Shown piece by piece: positions 11,601-23,995 of a stretch of DNA of 64,000 bases. The translations under genes and the position numbers were made by a program. The stretch lies in NCBI GenBank assembly GCA_033439765.1, contig JAULSN010000006.1:2666001-2730000 (forward strand). Reading direction: 5' to 3'. Numbering within the stretch: the first letter of the stretch is position 1; the number at the start of each line of letters is the position of its first letter. Origin of the DNA: Lasiosphaeria ovina. Taxonomy: Eukaryota; Ascomycota; Sordariomycetes; Sordariales; Lasiosphaeriaceae. The notes under the pieces are model-generated. The model was not told the DNA's origin. It was given only the letters and a program-made list of their open reading frames with translations, and searched no databases.

Positions 11601-13900
11601 CTATTTGGCTTCACCCGCTAGCGGAAGCTATTATAAGTCGGCTCGCGAGACGTGCCTTACTACCTGTCTATTAAGTAGTTATTAAATATATAAGCCTGGA
11701 CGGATATATTACCTATCCCCGTCTCTTCTACGTTTCTATTCTACTATACGACTAATAAGTAGTCCAGCTCCTATATAATAAAGCGGAGCCTAGTTAACGC
11801 AACTATAGGCGGAAGAGCTCATAATACCCGGTCACTAATAGAACTAGCAGCGTTTAAAGTATAAGTATTAGCCCCCAGCTATATAGACGGGAACGCTATT
11901 AGACGTCTACGGGTAGCCGTACCCGTTTATAGCGCCCTAAGAGCGCGTTTATTACCCCATAAACGAGTATCCGCTACCCAGAGTCGTTACTAATAAGTCG
12001 AGAGAGCCCTAGGCATCGCCACCTTACTTCCGGTTCGAAGGCCTATAGGCACGTAGCGGTTTCCAATAGCAGCGACTTACCGAGTAGAGAGGGCAAAGTA
12101 CGTTTCCCACGCCATCCACGTAGAACTGCCCGAGGACCTTAGAAATAAAGAGTAAGCCGGGGCCGGACGTTAATAGGTTATAAGTACGTAAGAAAGAACT
12201 AGAAGAGATACTCGATTCGTCCTAAGTAATAGTACTTTACTTTAAATAATAGTATAATATATTACGGGAATAGCTAGGAACCGCTTACGAGTACTCGCTC
12301 TTAGGTTTGACATTACCCTATCCAAGTAGCTTCGGCGACGTATATTCTAATAGATAATAAAGTAGGTAGTACGACGGTTCCGTCGCCGTTCTCGGACCTA
12401 GATATCACGATTAAGCCCGACCCGGATAACGATACCTTATCGCAGGTCTATCGGTAGCATTCAGCTAGTACCGCACCCGGTATTATAACGCCGGGGATCC
12501 CTCACTCGGCCTTCCCTCCTCAGCCTAATTAGAACGGCCTACATCGGCATTACCCAGATGGGGGGAGCTATACCCAGTCCAATACCGCACCTCCAACCAC
12601 TAACAATTATTATTGGGTAAGCTTTCTTTTTGCCTGTCTCCCTATAGTAGTATGGGGTCCAGAGGGAATTGGCGACGGTCTCGTCATCCCCGTGGATTAT
12701 AGGGATAGGCGCAAAGTAGGAAATTATAGTTCTTAGTACTAATTCTATTATACCTGCTTAGGTTGAGTCGCCCGTTACGAATGAACCACCTAAGAGACCC
12801 AGGAGGAAGTACGACCAAATTAAGCGTATATATAAATATGGATAGAACGGATACGAGAGGGCCTACGGGACTTTGAACCATCTTAACGGCCATATAACCA
12901 GGCAGGCTCATAGCTTAAAGCGGACACCTGAAGGTAGGATAGGATTACTACTAGGCATAGCCTATCTTCCCTTTTTCTCTTTAGTATAGACTCTCCGGAT
13001 ATTCCGCTACTAGTTCGCGTACTAAGGCCAACCAATTTCCTAAGATCATCCACCGCTACCTTTATATATCCTATATAATCGCGTCGGGTATGGCGTTCGA
13101 AAAAATCCACTAGCGCGCGGAGCCGCTCATATAAGAAGATATATCCTATATATATATTATCTATCTATATAGATCATACTACTAATATCTCCGTCTCTTA
13201 GAATCCAAAGAAATCCGAAAAGAGTGGAAAGTATATAAGAAGTAAGAGAAGGCTATACGGAAGATAGATAAGGAACGGTAGTCAACTACCTAGAATAGCG
13301 GAGCCGATCTTTAGAGCGGCTCGAACGCCGGTCAGTATATAATAATATACTAGGGATTCAGACCGGGTTAACCTCCGTATACCGGATATCAGCCTCCTTA
13401 ATATCCTACGCCGTCCTCCGCTTGGTCTATTAGCCTTTAATAGGGTATAGGGGTAACTACGACCCTATCTACTCCGATCCGTTACCGTATAGCCGACCGG
13501 GGCCGCAAATGTATTAAAGTACGTAGGAGCCGGCCCTACCTATATCCGGTAGGAAGCGAAGGGCTCCGTTCACCTACGAATACGACCACCTATATTTTAA
13601 CTATTTCATATTCCCGCTCAAATCGCTACTCTTATTTCTTCTAGACCGCTCGTTATCCTACTACGGTTCGTCTATAGCGCCCTCGCTTATAGACTTCTCT
13701 TCGATAATGCCGTTTATATCCGCGTAGCTATTATACGAGCGGAACGAGACAGCCCCGGATACGTACGCGCTTGGATAGCAAATGGCCGGCTCTATAAATA
13801 CGAGCCAGCCATAGATAATCTTACCTAATAACGACTTAGAGTATTACGATACTAACGAAAGCGCGAGATTCCCGCTCTTCCCTAACGGTTCGATACGGAT
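11601..13900. other. RIP-eroded tract without a recognisable gene
   Basis: A TpA-rich stretch with stops in all frames. The last part, from about 13,250, may include the 5' half of the zinc-finger pseudogene that follows, since fairly long readable plus-strand text (Pro/Tyr-rich) is present. It cannot be assigned. Confidence 0.45.
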
Positions 13901-14039
13901 ACGACGAAAATCACCGTCTCGCAAAGCCAGTAGCTATTCAATATACCTATGGATCTCGCTACTATATTTAACCACCTCGCCCACTAGCTCTCGGCGGGTA
14001 TCCAAATACCGTAGTAGTATCTATTCATCGCCTAGCCGT

Positions 14040-14470
14040 ATCAATAGAGCGCTAAGCCGTCGATGAGCACTAGTTCACCAGTACTATCAGGAATAAGGTC
14101 TACTAAGGTGGATTCTACCCATAGCGATAGCCCCGAGAGGCCGATAGCTACCAACGCGGATGGTGGCATATATACTTGCATATACCACGGCTGCACTCTT
14201 CGCTTCGAGACCCCCGCACTACTATAGAAGCATAAGAGAGAAGGTCATCGGCAAGTATATGGCCTCACCGCTCGACGGCTAGGGAGTGCCGGTACAGGCA
14301 TGACCTCGGTTCCGCTAAACAGCCAGGCTGGACCACACCGGTGCGATCGCATCAACCCAAGCACAATATACGCAAGCCAAAGGTCCAGTGTGATTTCTGC
14401 ACCGACGTGAAGAGGTTCAGCCGGGCGGACGCACTCACCCGGCATTATCGCGTCTCCTACCCAGATATCG
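14040..14470 (+). pseudogene. C2H2 zinc-finger protein, broken by RIP and frameshift
   Basis: One finger reads CIYHGCTLRFETPALL, then a TAG where Gln is expected, then KHKRE. This fits C-x4-C-x12-H-x3/4-H of fungal C2H2 proteins and is preceded by a Ser/Pro-rich segment. After a frame change the text GPHRCDRINPST resembles a second finger. CDFCTDVKRFSRADALTRHY at about 14,386-14,445 is a third finger with the usual FSR-x-D-x-LTRH signature. The middle finger lacks its His half, so the gene is damaged by more than point mutation. The family is fungal C2H2 proteins, probably nuclear DNA-binding. No working product is expected. Confidence 0.6.
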
Positions 14471-15313
14471 AATTCCTAGGTGAATAGACGTGAGGGGCAA
14501 GGCGGATAAGGTCACTTGGCTCTACCGGGCAAGAGCCCGAGTACGTAAGGAGTCTTACTATTAAGGATTATCGATCGCCGTTGCCTATTTAGCTTATATA
14601 GGTACTAAGCAATACTAGTTAGCGAGAGGAGATCGTCCGGCTTGAGACTATCGCTATCTCCTAGTAACCTAAACTCGTTAGTAATACTAGTCTCCTTAAA
14701 TAAATAATAGACTTATACGGCCCTAACTAAGTACTACGGCTTTCAAATTAACTCCTCCTTCCCTTCACTCCGAGGCTCTTTCATTCTCGGCTTTATATAG
14801 CCGTCCCTTGCTGTACTTCCATTCTTGCGAATATGGAATTCCGCATGGCTCCCAATTTCACCCGATACTAGCAGGTCGGAGTCGTAGTCCGCGTCTAGTG
14901 GACGGTACAAACCTCCCCTGGACATCATAGTAAACATTATGGCGTGGCTGGTGGGAAGCCTCTGCGGTGCCCGATCCCTGAGGGCCGTCAAAGCCCACTT
15001 CTTCCTAGCAAGCCTTATTGAAAGGTGTCCTACCCACCCTTCTGATCAGAAGTGGGGCCGGCTCATTTTGGTCCTTTTTGGGGTCGGGTAGTCCGTAAGA
15101 ATAGGTTGGCGTTGTTTTTGACAGTGTGGTCGTTGCTTTTGCGACCCCCATTCTCCCACTTGATCAATACCTCCAGATGTGTTCTCTGTTGTCGGGCTTT
15201 TAAGAGAGCCTGGAGACTATGTCTAGGTACTCCGGCTTCGCATTCTCTCTATCTCTCCAGCTACCCAGCTACCTGCATCACCAATTTCATCTTCCTACTC
15301 CACTACCTTAACC
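14471..15313. other. intergenic, third promoter-like copy, then chitinase 5' region
   Basis: Around 14,690-14,830, text such as GGCTTTCAAATTAACTCCT followed by GGCTCTTTCATTCTCGGC and TTTATATAGCC matches the module at about 11,390-11,450. The RIP signature ends near 14,840. From there to 15,313 is normal DNA with pyrimidine-rich runs (about 15,230-15,310), presumably the promoter and leader of the chitinase gene. Confidence 0.5.
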
Positions 15314-16709
15314 ATGGAAAACTTATTCCCACCGTCGTGCAAGTCACGCATCACTAATGCGTCCAATATTATGTATACCAATGCCGTGTACTGGCCCAAC
15401 TACAAAATCTATCACGGCGATACCCCTGGGACCCTCAACTACGCTTGTATAAACCGCGTTTACTATGGTTTTGCCAACGTTACGGTAGATGGAGGAGTCT
15501 TTGTGAGTTGTTTGGACCTGAAAATATACTGCAATTACTAACTTCGGTTCAGCTCAGCGACGAGTGGGCAGATGCCACGGCGCCTTGCGACGGCGTCCAA
15601 GGTGCCCTAGGGTCCCTTTTACATCTCAAGCAGAGGTATCCCTATCTCCAGGTGATACTTTCTATCGGCGGTGGTTCTTCTTCGGAAATATTTCCTATTG
15701 TAGCTTCCACTGCCATCTTGCGTGACAATTTTGCCCGCTCCGCTCGCGGCCTTGTCGAGGCGTCTGGCATCGACGGTATCGACGGTATCGACAGTGCGTA
15801 CTTCCTCGCCTTGTCTAATTCCTCCCCATCTTCTTATGTCCATCTCTTCTTATGTCCATCGCCACAAATTGGGGATGGCGGATTCGGATTTCCACCTCCT
15901 CTATGCTAGACCCCTAACAGAACTCCCAACTATGTGAAACGGCAAGCCACTGACAAGACTAGTTGTCTGGGAATACCCATGCTCTCCTCAACAGGGGAAT
16001 GACTTCCTCGCCTTGTTAGCCGCAATCAGGATCTATTTGCCTGAGAATCGCTACCTGCTTACGGCCGCCCTCCCAGCAGCAAAGTCCATCCTGGAAAACA
16101 TCGATCCCGGTCGGATAGCCGAGTACCTGGACGTTGTCAACTTGATAGCCTACGGTTTTTGTGGCTCGGGGACGCCCTATAGCGGGCACCAGGCTCAGCT
16201 TTACGCGATGAAAAAGGACGAGCCATCGGGATCTTCAGCCGTGCAGTATCTCATGGCCTCTGGCATGCCCACGAAGAAGATACTGTTCGGGATCCCACTC
16301 TTTGGACGCAGCTTCCTGAACCTAAGCGGCCTCAACCAGGAGTTTCGGGGATCTGGTTGGGAAGATGAGTCTTTTGAGTATAATGTTCTTCTAAGGGAAG
16401 GTACCAAGGAAGAGGTCGACAAGCGTGCTATCGCAGCACAGTGCATCGGGGGTGACGGGGGTTTCGTCACATATAACAACCCTGAAACGGTCGCAGCGAA
16501 GGCGATCTTCTGCAAACAGATGGGTCTCGAGGTACACCAACAAGTTCTATTAGCCCTTTCACTCTCGTATTAACACTTGGGAAATCTTCCCTACTAACTC
16601 CCTTCTTCTAACGGCATAGGGACTATTCTACTCGTGTGCGCCATCGGATGCCAAGGATTCTGAAAGGAGCCTGATCGCAGTAGGATTTCGATCACTGCAC
16701 AGCTCCTGA
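15314..16709 (+). CDS. GH18 chitinase, four exons, altered catalytic motif
   Basis: Exons are 15,314-15,502, 15,553-15,793, 15,963-16,531 and 16,620-16,709, giving 362 residues. Introns are 50, 169 and 88 bp, all GT-AG. The first and last have TACTAAC branch sites and every junction keeps frame. GH18 enzymes hydrolyse beta-1,4-linked GlcNAc polymers. The beta-barrel start (NAVYWPNYKIYHG), the SIGGG strand (about residues 100-104), the catalytic strand ending VWEYP (Glu at about 147), the Y-G-F substrate loop, the FGIPLFGRSF strand and the closing GLFYSC strand all appear in order. Canonical DGIDIDWE reads DGIDIVWE, so the middle aspartate is Val while the acid Glu remains. No signal peptide is seen, as in intracellular-type fungal chitinases. 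The start context is ACCATGG. Normal base composition argues that it is not RIP-damaged. Confidence 0.85.
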
Positions 16710-17560
16710 AAAATAGACCAGGGGCAGGGGAAGACTGCTCAAGCCGTGGAACACTTTTGTATTATACGAAACTGCTACTTTCTTGGAGGATACAATTGCA
16801 GCTCGCTTCCAGCCACCTTAGATCTTCCCTTACCTGCATGACCGGCCCAGATACCCTACGCAGCTCGCCTCCGTTATGCCATATATAGTTCAGCAATCTC
16901 TTTGTGTCGAGTCTCTTTTGGAGTATGAGGCGTGGAAATACTTGGACGAGATATATCCCCAATCCAAGGCTTAATCAGGTCTATGGAGCGTTCAGATCGG
17001 ATTAAGGACTGAAATACAGGCTTAGATTCAGACGGCGAGGAATCTAAATCAGTGGTGTAATCCTGGGTGGGGTGAGCGTGCATCTACGTGCGAACCACTA
17101 GTGACCGCTGCCTCTGCCTGGGGTGGAAAGAGTGGGCCGCTCACCTGCGAACATATATGGCGCGATCACCTACCTTTCACCCATCCCATACTTCTTGCCC
17201 ATACCGCAGGTCTTCTCCCGGAGTCCCTTTTATTTTCTCATCTCCGTAGCATTCGTTTTGCATCTTTACCATATTCCTACTCCGTTTTCGAACAACGTCC
17301 AGTCATAGGCGGATAGCGGTCCCCAAGACCACCAGGGCGAAGGGGTACAGGTCTCGGTATCGCGGAGGGAACGTACGCCTCGTCTTGCCTCTTGCTACTC
17401 CTCAAAGTCCCCAACCAAAGACGTTGCATCGTCACCTTCCTCCCAGCAAAATTTACCTATTAAGATAACTCGAAGGCCTTGCCGCCTTACGACCTAGATA
17501 GTACTCTAGTAAACGAGGAGGCTAGAAGACGTCAATAATAACTTGGATCCAGGATACCCG
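16710..17560. other. 3' flank of chitinase gene and non-coding island
   Basis: Normal composition up to about 17,455, then RIP-eroded DNA. Short open frames around 17,100-17,320 have no start context or family features. No gene is supported. Confidence 0.5.
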
Positions 17561-18700
17561 GCGTATACAGTATTCTAAACTCATCCGGATAGCGTAGAGC
17601 CTTAATCAGGTCTTCTTCGCTAAAACGGCACTCAGCCGACGAAGGAAGTCTTTAGTAAGCGATAAGAACTGGGCAGTATAGAGGGGGTGGCTCGCCTCCC
17701 CACCCCTTGGAATATTAGAGTCAAGGGGTAGCAACATCTTAGTCCGGAAATCCATATAATTCATCTTCAGATTAGGGTTCTCCCTTAGCAGCCAGTCATC
17801 CTTATCTACCCAGTACGGCGAGACGAATACTAATACCCAAATCTCCGAGGGCAGCGAGCTTGAGCCGGGCCGCTATAAGAAGGATAGAATTATAGTAGCT
17901 CCTAAGCGCTCTAAGAAACGCCGGACCTTCATACGATAGCTCTCCCTATAGCGGACTTCCAGGTCTTATAGGACCGCCACATTTTTATAGTCCGAGCCAG
18001 GGACCCGGGACAACCGTACTATAGCTAGTCCGACCTACCTTTACGCTTTCCCGATCTCTCTCGTATCCTACCATAGGCCTCAGCCTCCTTCCTAGCTCTT
18101 CCCAAGAACTAATACCAGGTATTAGTCACGGCCATGAGCCTGGCGGGTGGACTGCCTACGCATCGAGGCCCCCCTTTGCAACTCCAAATTTGTCTGGGCC
18201 TCCTGGATTTAGGGTGATGGGAGAAAGGCGGTGGGGACCAGGGATCCTCGGGTCCTTCCCCCCCGGTATGTCGGGCTCTAGGAATCTTCAAATTAACGAA
18301 GACCACTAGTACCTACTTACTATTACTCCAGCCCGCGGGGAAGAAATATCTGTCCTAATCGATATCCACCAAGCGTCTAAATAGGTAGGTAAGAAGAGAT
18401 AGCGGAATATAGGAGCATTAGTAAGGTTCCGGTAGCGAAAGAAGGAGAAGGAGGAAGAGCAATAATAGGAATTATAGAAGCTAGAGACGCATAATCGGGC
18501 CTTGGAGAAGAAGGTCGAAGAGTTGGGTTAGCGAAATCAAGAGCTGGAGCTATAGTATTACTTTTATCAAAAAGACTAGAACCGCCTATAAGAACTTGCT
18601 TTATAAACACCAGGCATTAGCGAATAGGCCGACCGAGGCCTACCAAGCCCATACTCTTCGAGGAGTGATGGCTCCTTTGTAGGCGATAATAGCCCTAATC
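17561..18700 (-). other. RIP-eroded tract with minus-strand protein text
   Basis: On the minus strand from about 17,755 down to 17,560, readable protein text includes LPLDSNIPRGGEASHPLYTA. It is then broken by a frameshift and stops. Family not recognised. A better preserved segment at about 18,130-18,300 shows no gene either. Confidence 0.3.
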
Positions 18701-19015
18701 CTATATCTCTAGCCCATTTATAGCTATATACCTACCCCCAGACTCGTATATAGGTTCATTCGCAGTTACATCCTCAAGCCCATCATCACCCTGCTCCTTA
18801 GTTACCTCCTCTATCTTACGGCTCGAATACGCCAACATCCCTACCGGTAATCTCTGGACCTCCTTATCGTTTCGGTACTCCCATATTTCCACACCTGCCG
18901 GCCGCCCCCAGTTCGGCACGACTGCCTCCACTACATTTTAGTCGGCGATCCCCATCCTTCGGAAACTCCCTGCCTATTGCTAGCGGCCTACCTCTACCTT
19001 CACTACGTCTGACAT
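18701..19015 (-). pseudogene. small protein of unknown family, RIP stops
   Basis: From the ATG complementary to 19,013-19,015 a 105-codon frame runs to the TAA at 18,701. It carries three early in-frame stops (TAG, TAG, TAA), all explicable by G-to-A or C-to-T changes. The last 77 codons are open, hydrophilic and acidic and include RPAGVEIWEYRNDKEVQRLP. It was probably a small gene or a first exon. I do not recognise it. Confidence 0.4.
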
Positions 19016-19926
19016 AGGGATTTGAAACTCAGTACGGGTTTAAGAGTATGGTGGGGGCAAGCGGTTATTTGCTAACGCTAAGGTACTGGGTGAATCTTAG
19101 TTATAAAAGAACCGGCGATATATATAATCATTAGGACGGGGCGAGTGTAGCGCCGGCTATAGGCGTACGTAGCGGCCAGCTCTATATATATATTTATTCT
19201 AGTCCGTGAGATAGCCTTTATATATAACACCACTTCTATAGGAATTCGAATCGAGTAATATCCTTATCTATCTCGAAACGAAGTAGACTAACTTATGGTT
19301 TGGTAGCGGATTTGTATGGTATCCCGGGTATCGGCATCCTAAATCCTTCTCTCTACTATCCCCTACGCTCATCCATATAAAGGCCACCCAATGAACATAT
19401 TATACATATACTCATTACGCTAATATTTGGTATACCGGAAGCTAAATAGCTTAAATACATAACATCCAGCGGAATATTAAATTACAAGCTATTTCTCTCT
19501 ACCGTACTTGAAGAATTATTAGTCGGTCTTCCCCCGCCGATATCCAAGGTTAGATGCCTAACTTCCCGCTCGTCCCTTACTCCGGTAAGCCACCTAGAAG
19601 GGGTCTGAATGAACTTCCTTATACTAAGGCAAGCTAAGTTAGTATTCAGAATAGTTTAATAGCAGCGAAGATTTCTTTCGGAGAACCCCCCTCGCAGCCC
19701 AAACGACATAATTGAACATAATGGAGCGGCTTAACCTTTCCTCGACGCTAGATTCTGGAGCTTAATGGCCAAGCTGGGCGATCTTCCACCTAGCTCTCTA
19801 GTATACCGTGGCCTGGGATTTTATTAGTAATGGCATCTTATCAATTCCGCTAGCTAACGGCCTTCTAGGCTCTACCGATATCTACGACTAATAGTTCACT
19901 ATATCAGCCATTAGAGATACAAGTCG
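19016..19926. other. RIP-eroded tract upstream of the GT2 pseudogene
   Basis: No gene seen. The final ~200 bp probably contained the N-terminal membrane segment and promoter of the synthase pseudogene, now unreadable. Confidence 0.45.
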
Positions 19927-21210
19927 GTGGTCCCAAACGAATACCCAAAATATACGTCGAAAGATATTACTATTATTATCCCTACTATCTATAATGACTT
20001 CCTAAAACTGAGGTCTTCGCTCCAAAGCATCCTGGGCTACGAGCCCGCGAAGTTGATCATTATAACTATAGCAAGAAGGTACCACGCCTTAGAGGAGATA
20101 ACAGCGACTCTGCGGCTCACTGACGGCACGACAATCGAGGTCCTCTACGTAGATAAGGCAAATAAACGGCTTCAGGTGTGCCAGGCGCTTGAAGGAGACC
20201 ACATCCAGATAGTAATAACGGTTATGGCGGACGATAACGTAGAATGGCCGCCAACCCTAATGCCCTGGCTTCTTACGCCCTTCGAGGATAATGGGATTGG
20301 TGGCGTTGGAACCTACTAAAGTGTAAAGCGTATTAACGGCAATCTCACGACACGCATCTACAACTAGCTCGGCGCAGCTTACATCGAGCGGCGGAACTTT
20401 GAGATTTCGGCAACCCACAATATCGATAGGGGAACTTCGTATATATCTAGGCGTACAGGTACCTACCGCACCGAGATTCTTAAGAACAACGACTTTCTTG
20501 CTAGATTTAAGGATAAAAGATAGGGCAAACATACCTTGAACACGGATAACGACAATTTTATAACCCGGTGGTTAGTAGCGTATTAGTAGAAGACCTGGGT
20601 TTAGTATAACCCGGAGTACGAGATCGAGACGACGCTTAAGACGAGCGTCAAGTTTCTCTCCTAGTACTCTCGTTAGGCGAGAAGTAACTAGAGGAGTAAC
20701 TGGACTAGCCTCGTATATAAGAGATATATACTTACGTACGTTGGACACTATCTAATACGGCTATTCCTAGCTAATCTATATAAATAATTAGTAGCTATAG
20801 TATATATATGCCTTATATCTCGCTACGTTCACCTCCTTAGTATTTATTATAGACCCCCTCTTACTTCTCTTATACTGGCGGGGAACGGCGGACTGGGCGC
20901 TAAATGACCGATATACGCTTCTAGGGGCCGAACTGGCCTTCATATTTTGCTTTACTAAGTTTATAAAGCTCGCGGGGCTCTTCTATAAGAATCCCCGCGA
21001 TATCGTCTTCCTTCCCGTATCCATTATCTTTAGCTACTTCCACGGCCTAATCAAGCTTTATACGCTCTTTATACTCAAATAGGTAAGACTTATACCCTCC
21101 AGCCGTTACTCTAGTAGTGAAAGTTGCTAATAAGGAACTTAGATATCCTGGGGTAGCCGAGATAATAGTGACGAGGGTAATTAGTTCTATTTATAAGAGA
21201 AGCCGGCGCG
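19927..21210 (+). pseudogene. GT2 polysaccharide/hyaluronan-synthase-like protein, RIP pseudogene
   Basis: The first 130 codons are open and read as a processive family 2 glycosyltransferase: KDITIIIPTIYND (nucleotide-binding strand), ANKRLQVCQAL, and VMADDNVEWPPTLMPWLL, where the usual DxD has become DDN. After a TAA the text continues as RIYN-x-LGAAYIERRNFEISATHNID and TGTYRTEILKN. It then has HTLNTDNDNFITRWL and a Q-x-x-R-W box destroyed by stops, followed by hydrophobic C-terminal segments to about 21,210. This order matches fungal Cps1-like polysaccharide synthases, plasma-membrane enzymes that extend a glycan from UDP-sugars. More than a dozen stops make it non-functional. Confidence 0.75.
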
Positions 21211-23990
21211 CCCCGAGACTATGGCCACCCTGGCTAGTCCGGATATACTAGACGTACGCTATATACTAAGCTCGGCCGACGGTATTAATTCCCCAGACGA
21301 TAGACTATTAGACGTAATTTATTAGAATAGGTGAATAATTAGAACTTAATTTATTCTTATTATGGATATAGCGTAGGGTTAAGGGAAAATAGGACTCGTC
21401 GGCGCCTTAAGGGGGCGGAACTAGTATTTAGGACCCCCCTTTTCCCCTTAAAGGGATATTTCATACCCTATAAAAGTTAGCGGTTTATCTAGAATAAAAA
21501 GTTTTTTTTTTCTATCTTACTAGATTCTATATTATCTCTTATTAGGTATAGGGAATAATTTAGCGGCTGGGGTCTAGGTTAGGGGAAGGGCCGGAGGGAG
21601 GAAGCTCCGTAAGACGTAGCGCGTACCTCCTAATAAGACAAGATAATATAAATAAAACCTTATCCTTATCCCTTTCGCTAGATTACGGCACTAGTAGTAA
21701 CGGCGCGGTTCATACTAACGTGGTTATCCTCGGTTAATAAGAAGAATTAGACGCCCAGATCGGCCTCGGTAACCGTCTCGTAGTCGACGACGGTAAGAGA
21801 TCCGATACCCGCTAGGACCAAATTCTTTACGATCTCGTTAGCGAGCGCCTTTATAGTAATAAGTAGGATACGGGTATTACGTATCTTTTCTTACGCTTTC
21901 ATACCCTAGAGACGGATTTGGCGGTTATAAAGCGCGATCTCGTTTAGCGTATTATTAGCCCGAGGCTCAAACGACGTATAGCCTTACTTTTATTATAGCG
22001 AGGTTATTATCCTATTCTATACTTACCTATAACTTATTCCACCCTCTAAGGGAGGCACCGGGATTAAGCTATTACCGTTAATATAGCCCCCGGCGGGCCC
22101 GTCTCGAGTTAAAGTCGCTATTTTTAGAAATGAGGCGTAGTAAGGCGAAGAAGCGAATAAGTAAGACAAGACGAGGATAAAGTCGGGCCGGTTTAGGGGG
22201 GGTTAAGCGGCGAGCGATAGGCGATAATAACTTTAATCGACGATAAGGAAAGAGCGAAGACGGAAAGAAAGTAAGACTATACGAAAATAAATGCTATTAT
22301 CGCCTGGGCTATTTTATTCGTAGCTAACGTTCAATACGGAATACGCTCTTCGTAACCCTCGATATTCTTGGTCCTTACCGGCATCCAAGCCCTAATAAGG
22401 ATAAGCGGCGCTAAATATAAGTCGACTAGTAACCTAATTTATTTTTGCCGGCTATCCCGTTCTATCTCCTTATTTTCCCCTTTTTCGGATTACTTTTTAA
22501 CTCTTATTAATATCACGTCCGTACTACCTCAGGCATCTCTTATATTAGGAGCGCCTAGTTCAGGTAGATACGTTATAACCTTACTTTAGATACCGGCTAG
22601 TAATACTAACCGCCCTAGTAGCGTAGTATTTAAATCACTCCCTCCCTCGTCTCTTTCATCTTTCTAGTACTCTACTCTAGCCTTCCCGTATCTACCCTCC
22701 TCCCCGTCTGCCTCGGAGCGCTCGGAATCCTCGCCCGCTATTATTAAGTAAGCGTACCCTAGCCCCTTAGATCTTACGATATCCCTTCTTACTATTATAT
22801 TTTACCTATATTTTACTCTATATTAATAGTAGAAAAGGAACCATTAGATAATAACTCTATGAGCTATCCTCTTAATAATAAGGCTAATATCCCGATTACT
22901 ATATAGAGTACCCAAGTCGTCTCGAACCCTACCGCGCTCTCGGAACGAGGATACGAATTGGGCTTCGATACGATACCCGACGAGATTATTATTAAGCCCG
23001 CGGTTGGCCAGGCTTCTACGGAAGTCCAATATCTAATCAAATATATACCCAGGTGGCTCGAGCGGCTCGAGAAGTTCAATAGCGAGATAGTAGAGCGTTA
23101 AGTTGAGCTAGCCCAGCTTACCGAGTCGTAAAACGCTAAAGTAGTAGGTCCTTTAGGGATTAAATCCATTAGGAATAAGGGATCGATGTAATCGCTAAGA
23201 CCGAGAGATGAACCCGGGGCCCAACCTGGAACGATTAATACTATAATAGTAATATTCGCTAGTAAGTAGCTTGGGTCTTTAGGTCCATAATCGCTCGCGT
23301 CCATCTCATAATAAAGCTATTCCTAGTAACCTAGTAGTATCTATTATAATACTTACGCCGTAGTTTTCTTTAACGAGCTATAGAAGTTCACCAACTTAAG
23401 CCGTAGCATAATACATAAAGCTAAAAAACCCGCTAATTTAATACAGATCAGGCGCCTAGCGAAGCTCGAGATACCTAGTAAGGACGGGAGACAAAAGAGC
23501 GGCACTAATCTCAAATCTAATAGGACTATTGCCCCTCTGGAGGCCGGTGATCCTACCCAAGATCACGATAACCAACAATTATAGCATACGAACGCTCGTT
23601 ACGGGCGATTACTATCCTCGAGAGTAGGACGCCACGGGCATAGCCTAGCTGGCGGTCTTAACCCTAATATTAATAACCTCGATAAAGGGCTTAAGTATAT
23701 CCAGCGCATATACGAGGACGTAGCGGGCCGGTTTCTACGCGACGGCGACTTCGCAAAGCTAGTAGATAATATTACGCGTCGTATAGTCGAGATTCAAATA
23801 TTAGCCATTAATAAGATTGACCAAATACGCCAAGACGAGCCCGAAGCCCTCGAGACGGCCCAGGACGAGACGTATACGGCACCTAAGCTTCTAGCGAGTA
23901 ACCTAGATAGCGAGAGAAAACCAGTCGCTATGGGTAGGGAAACGATAACCGATAACTAGTATAAGAAGTTAGAAAGGGCCAAATCCCAAA
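21211..23990. other. RIP-eroded tract, possible N-terminal part of the kinase gene
   Basis: Long plus-strand stretches from about 22,860 to 23,990 give readable, mostly hydrophilic protein text (for example GYELGFDTIPDEIIIKPAVG and GLKYIQRIYEDVAGRFL) with stops at Gln/Trp-type positions. It leads in one direction into the kinase that follows. It may be a fused N-terminal region or a separate gene. Nothing is recognised from 21,330 to 22,850. Confidence 0.35.
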
Positions 23991-23995
23991 GTAAC

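Noticed and set aside
15501..15909. reading through the chitinase introns as a single frame
   Set aside because: Would end at stops and lose the catalytic strand. Splicing restores the family order.
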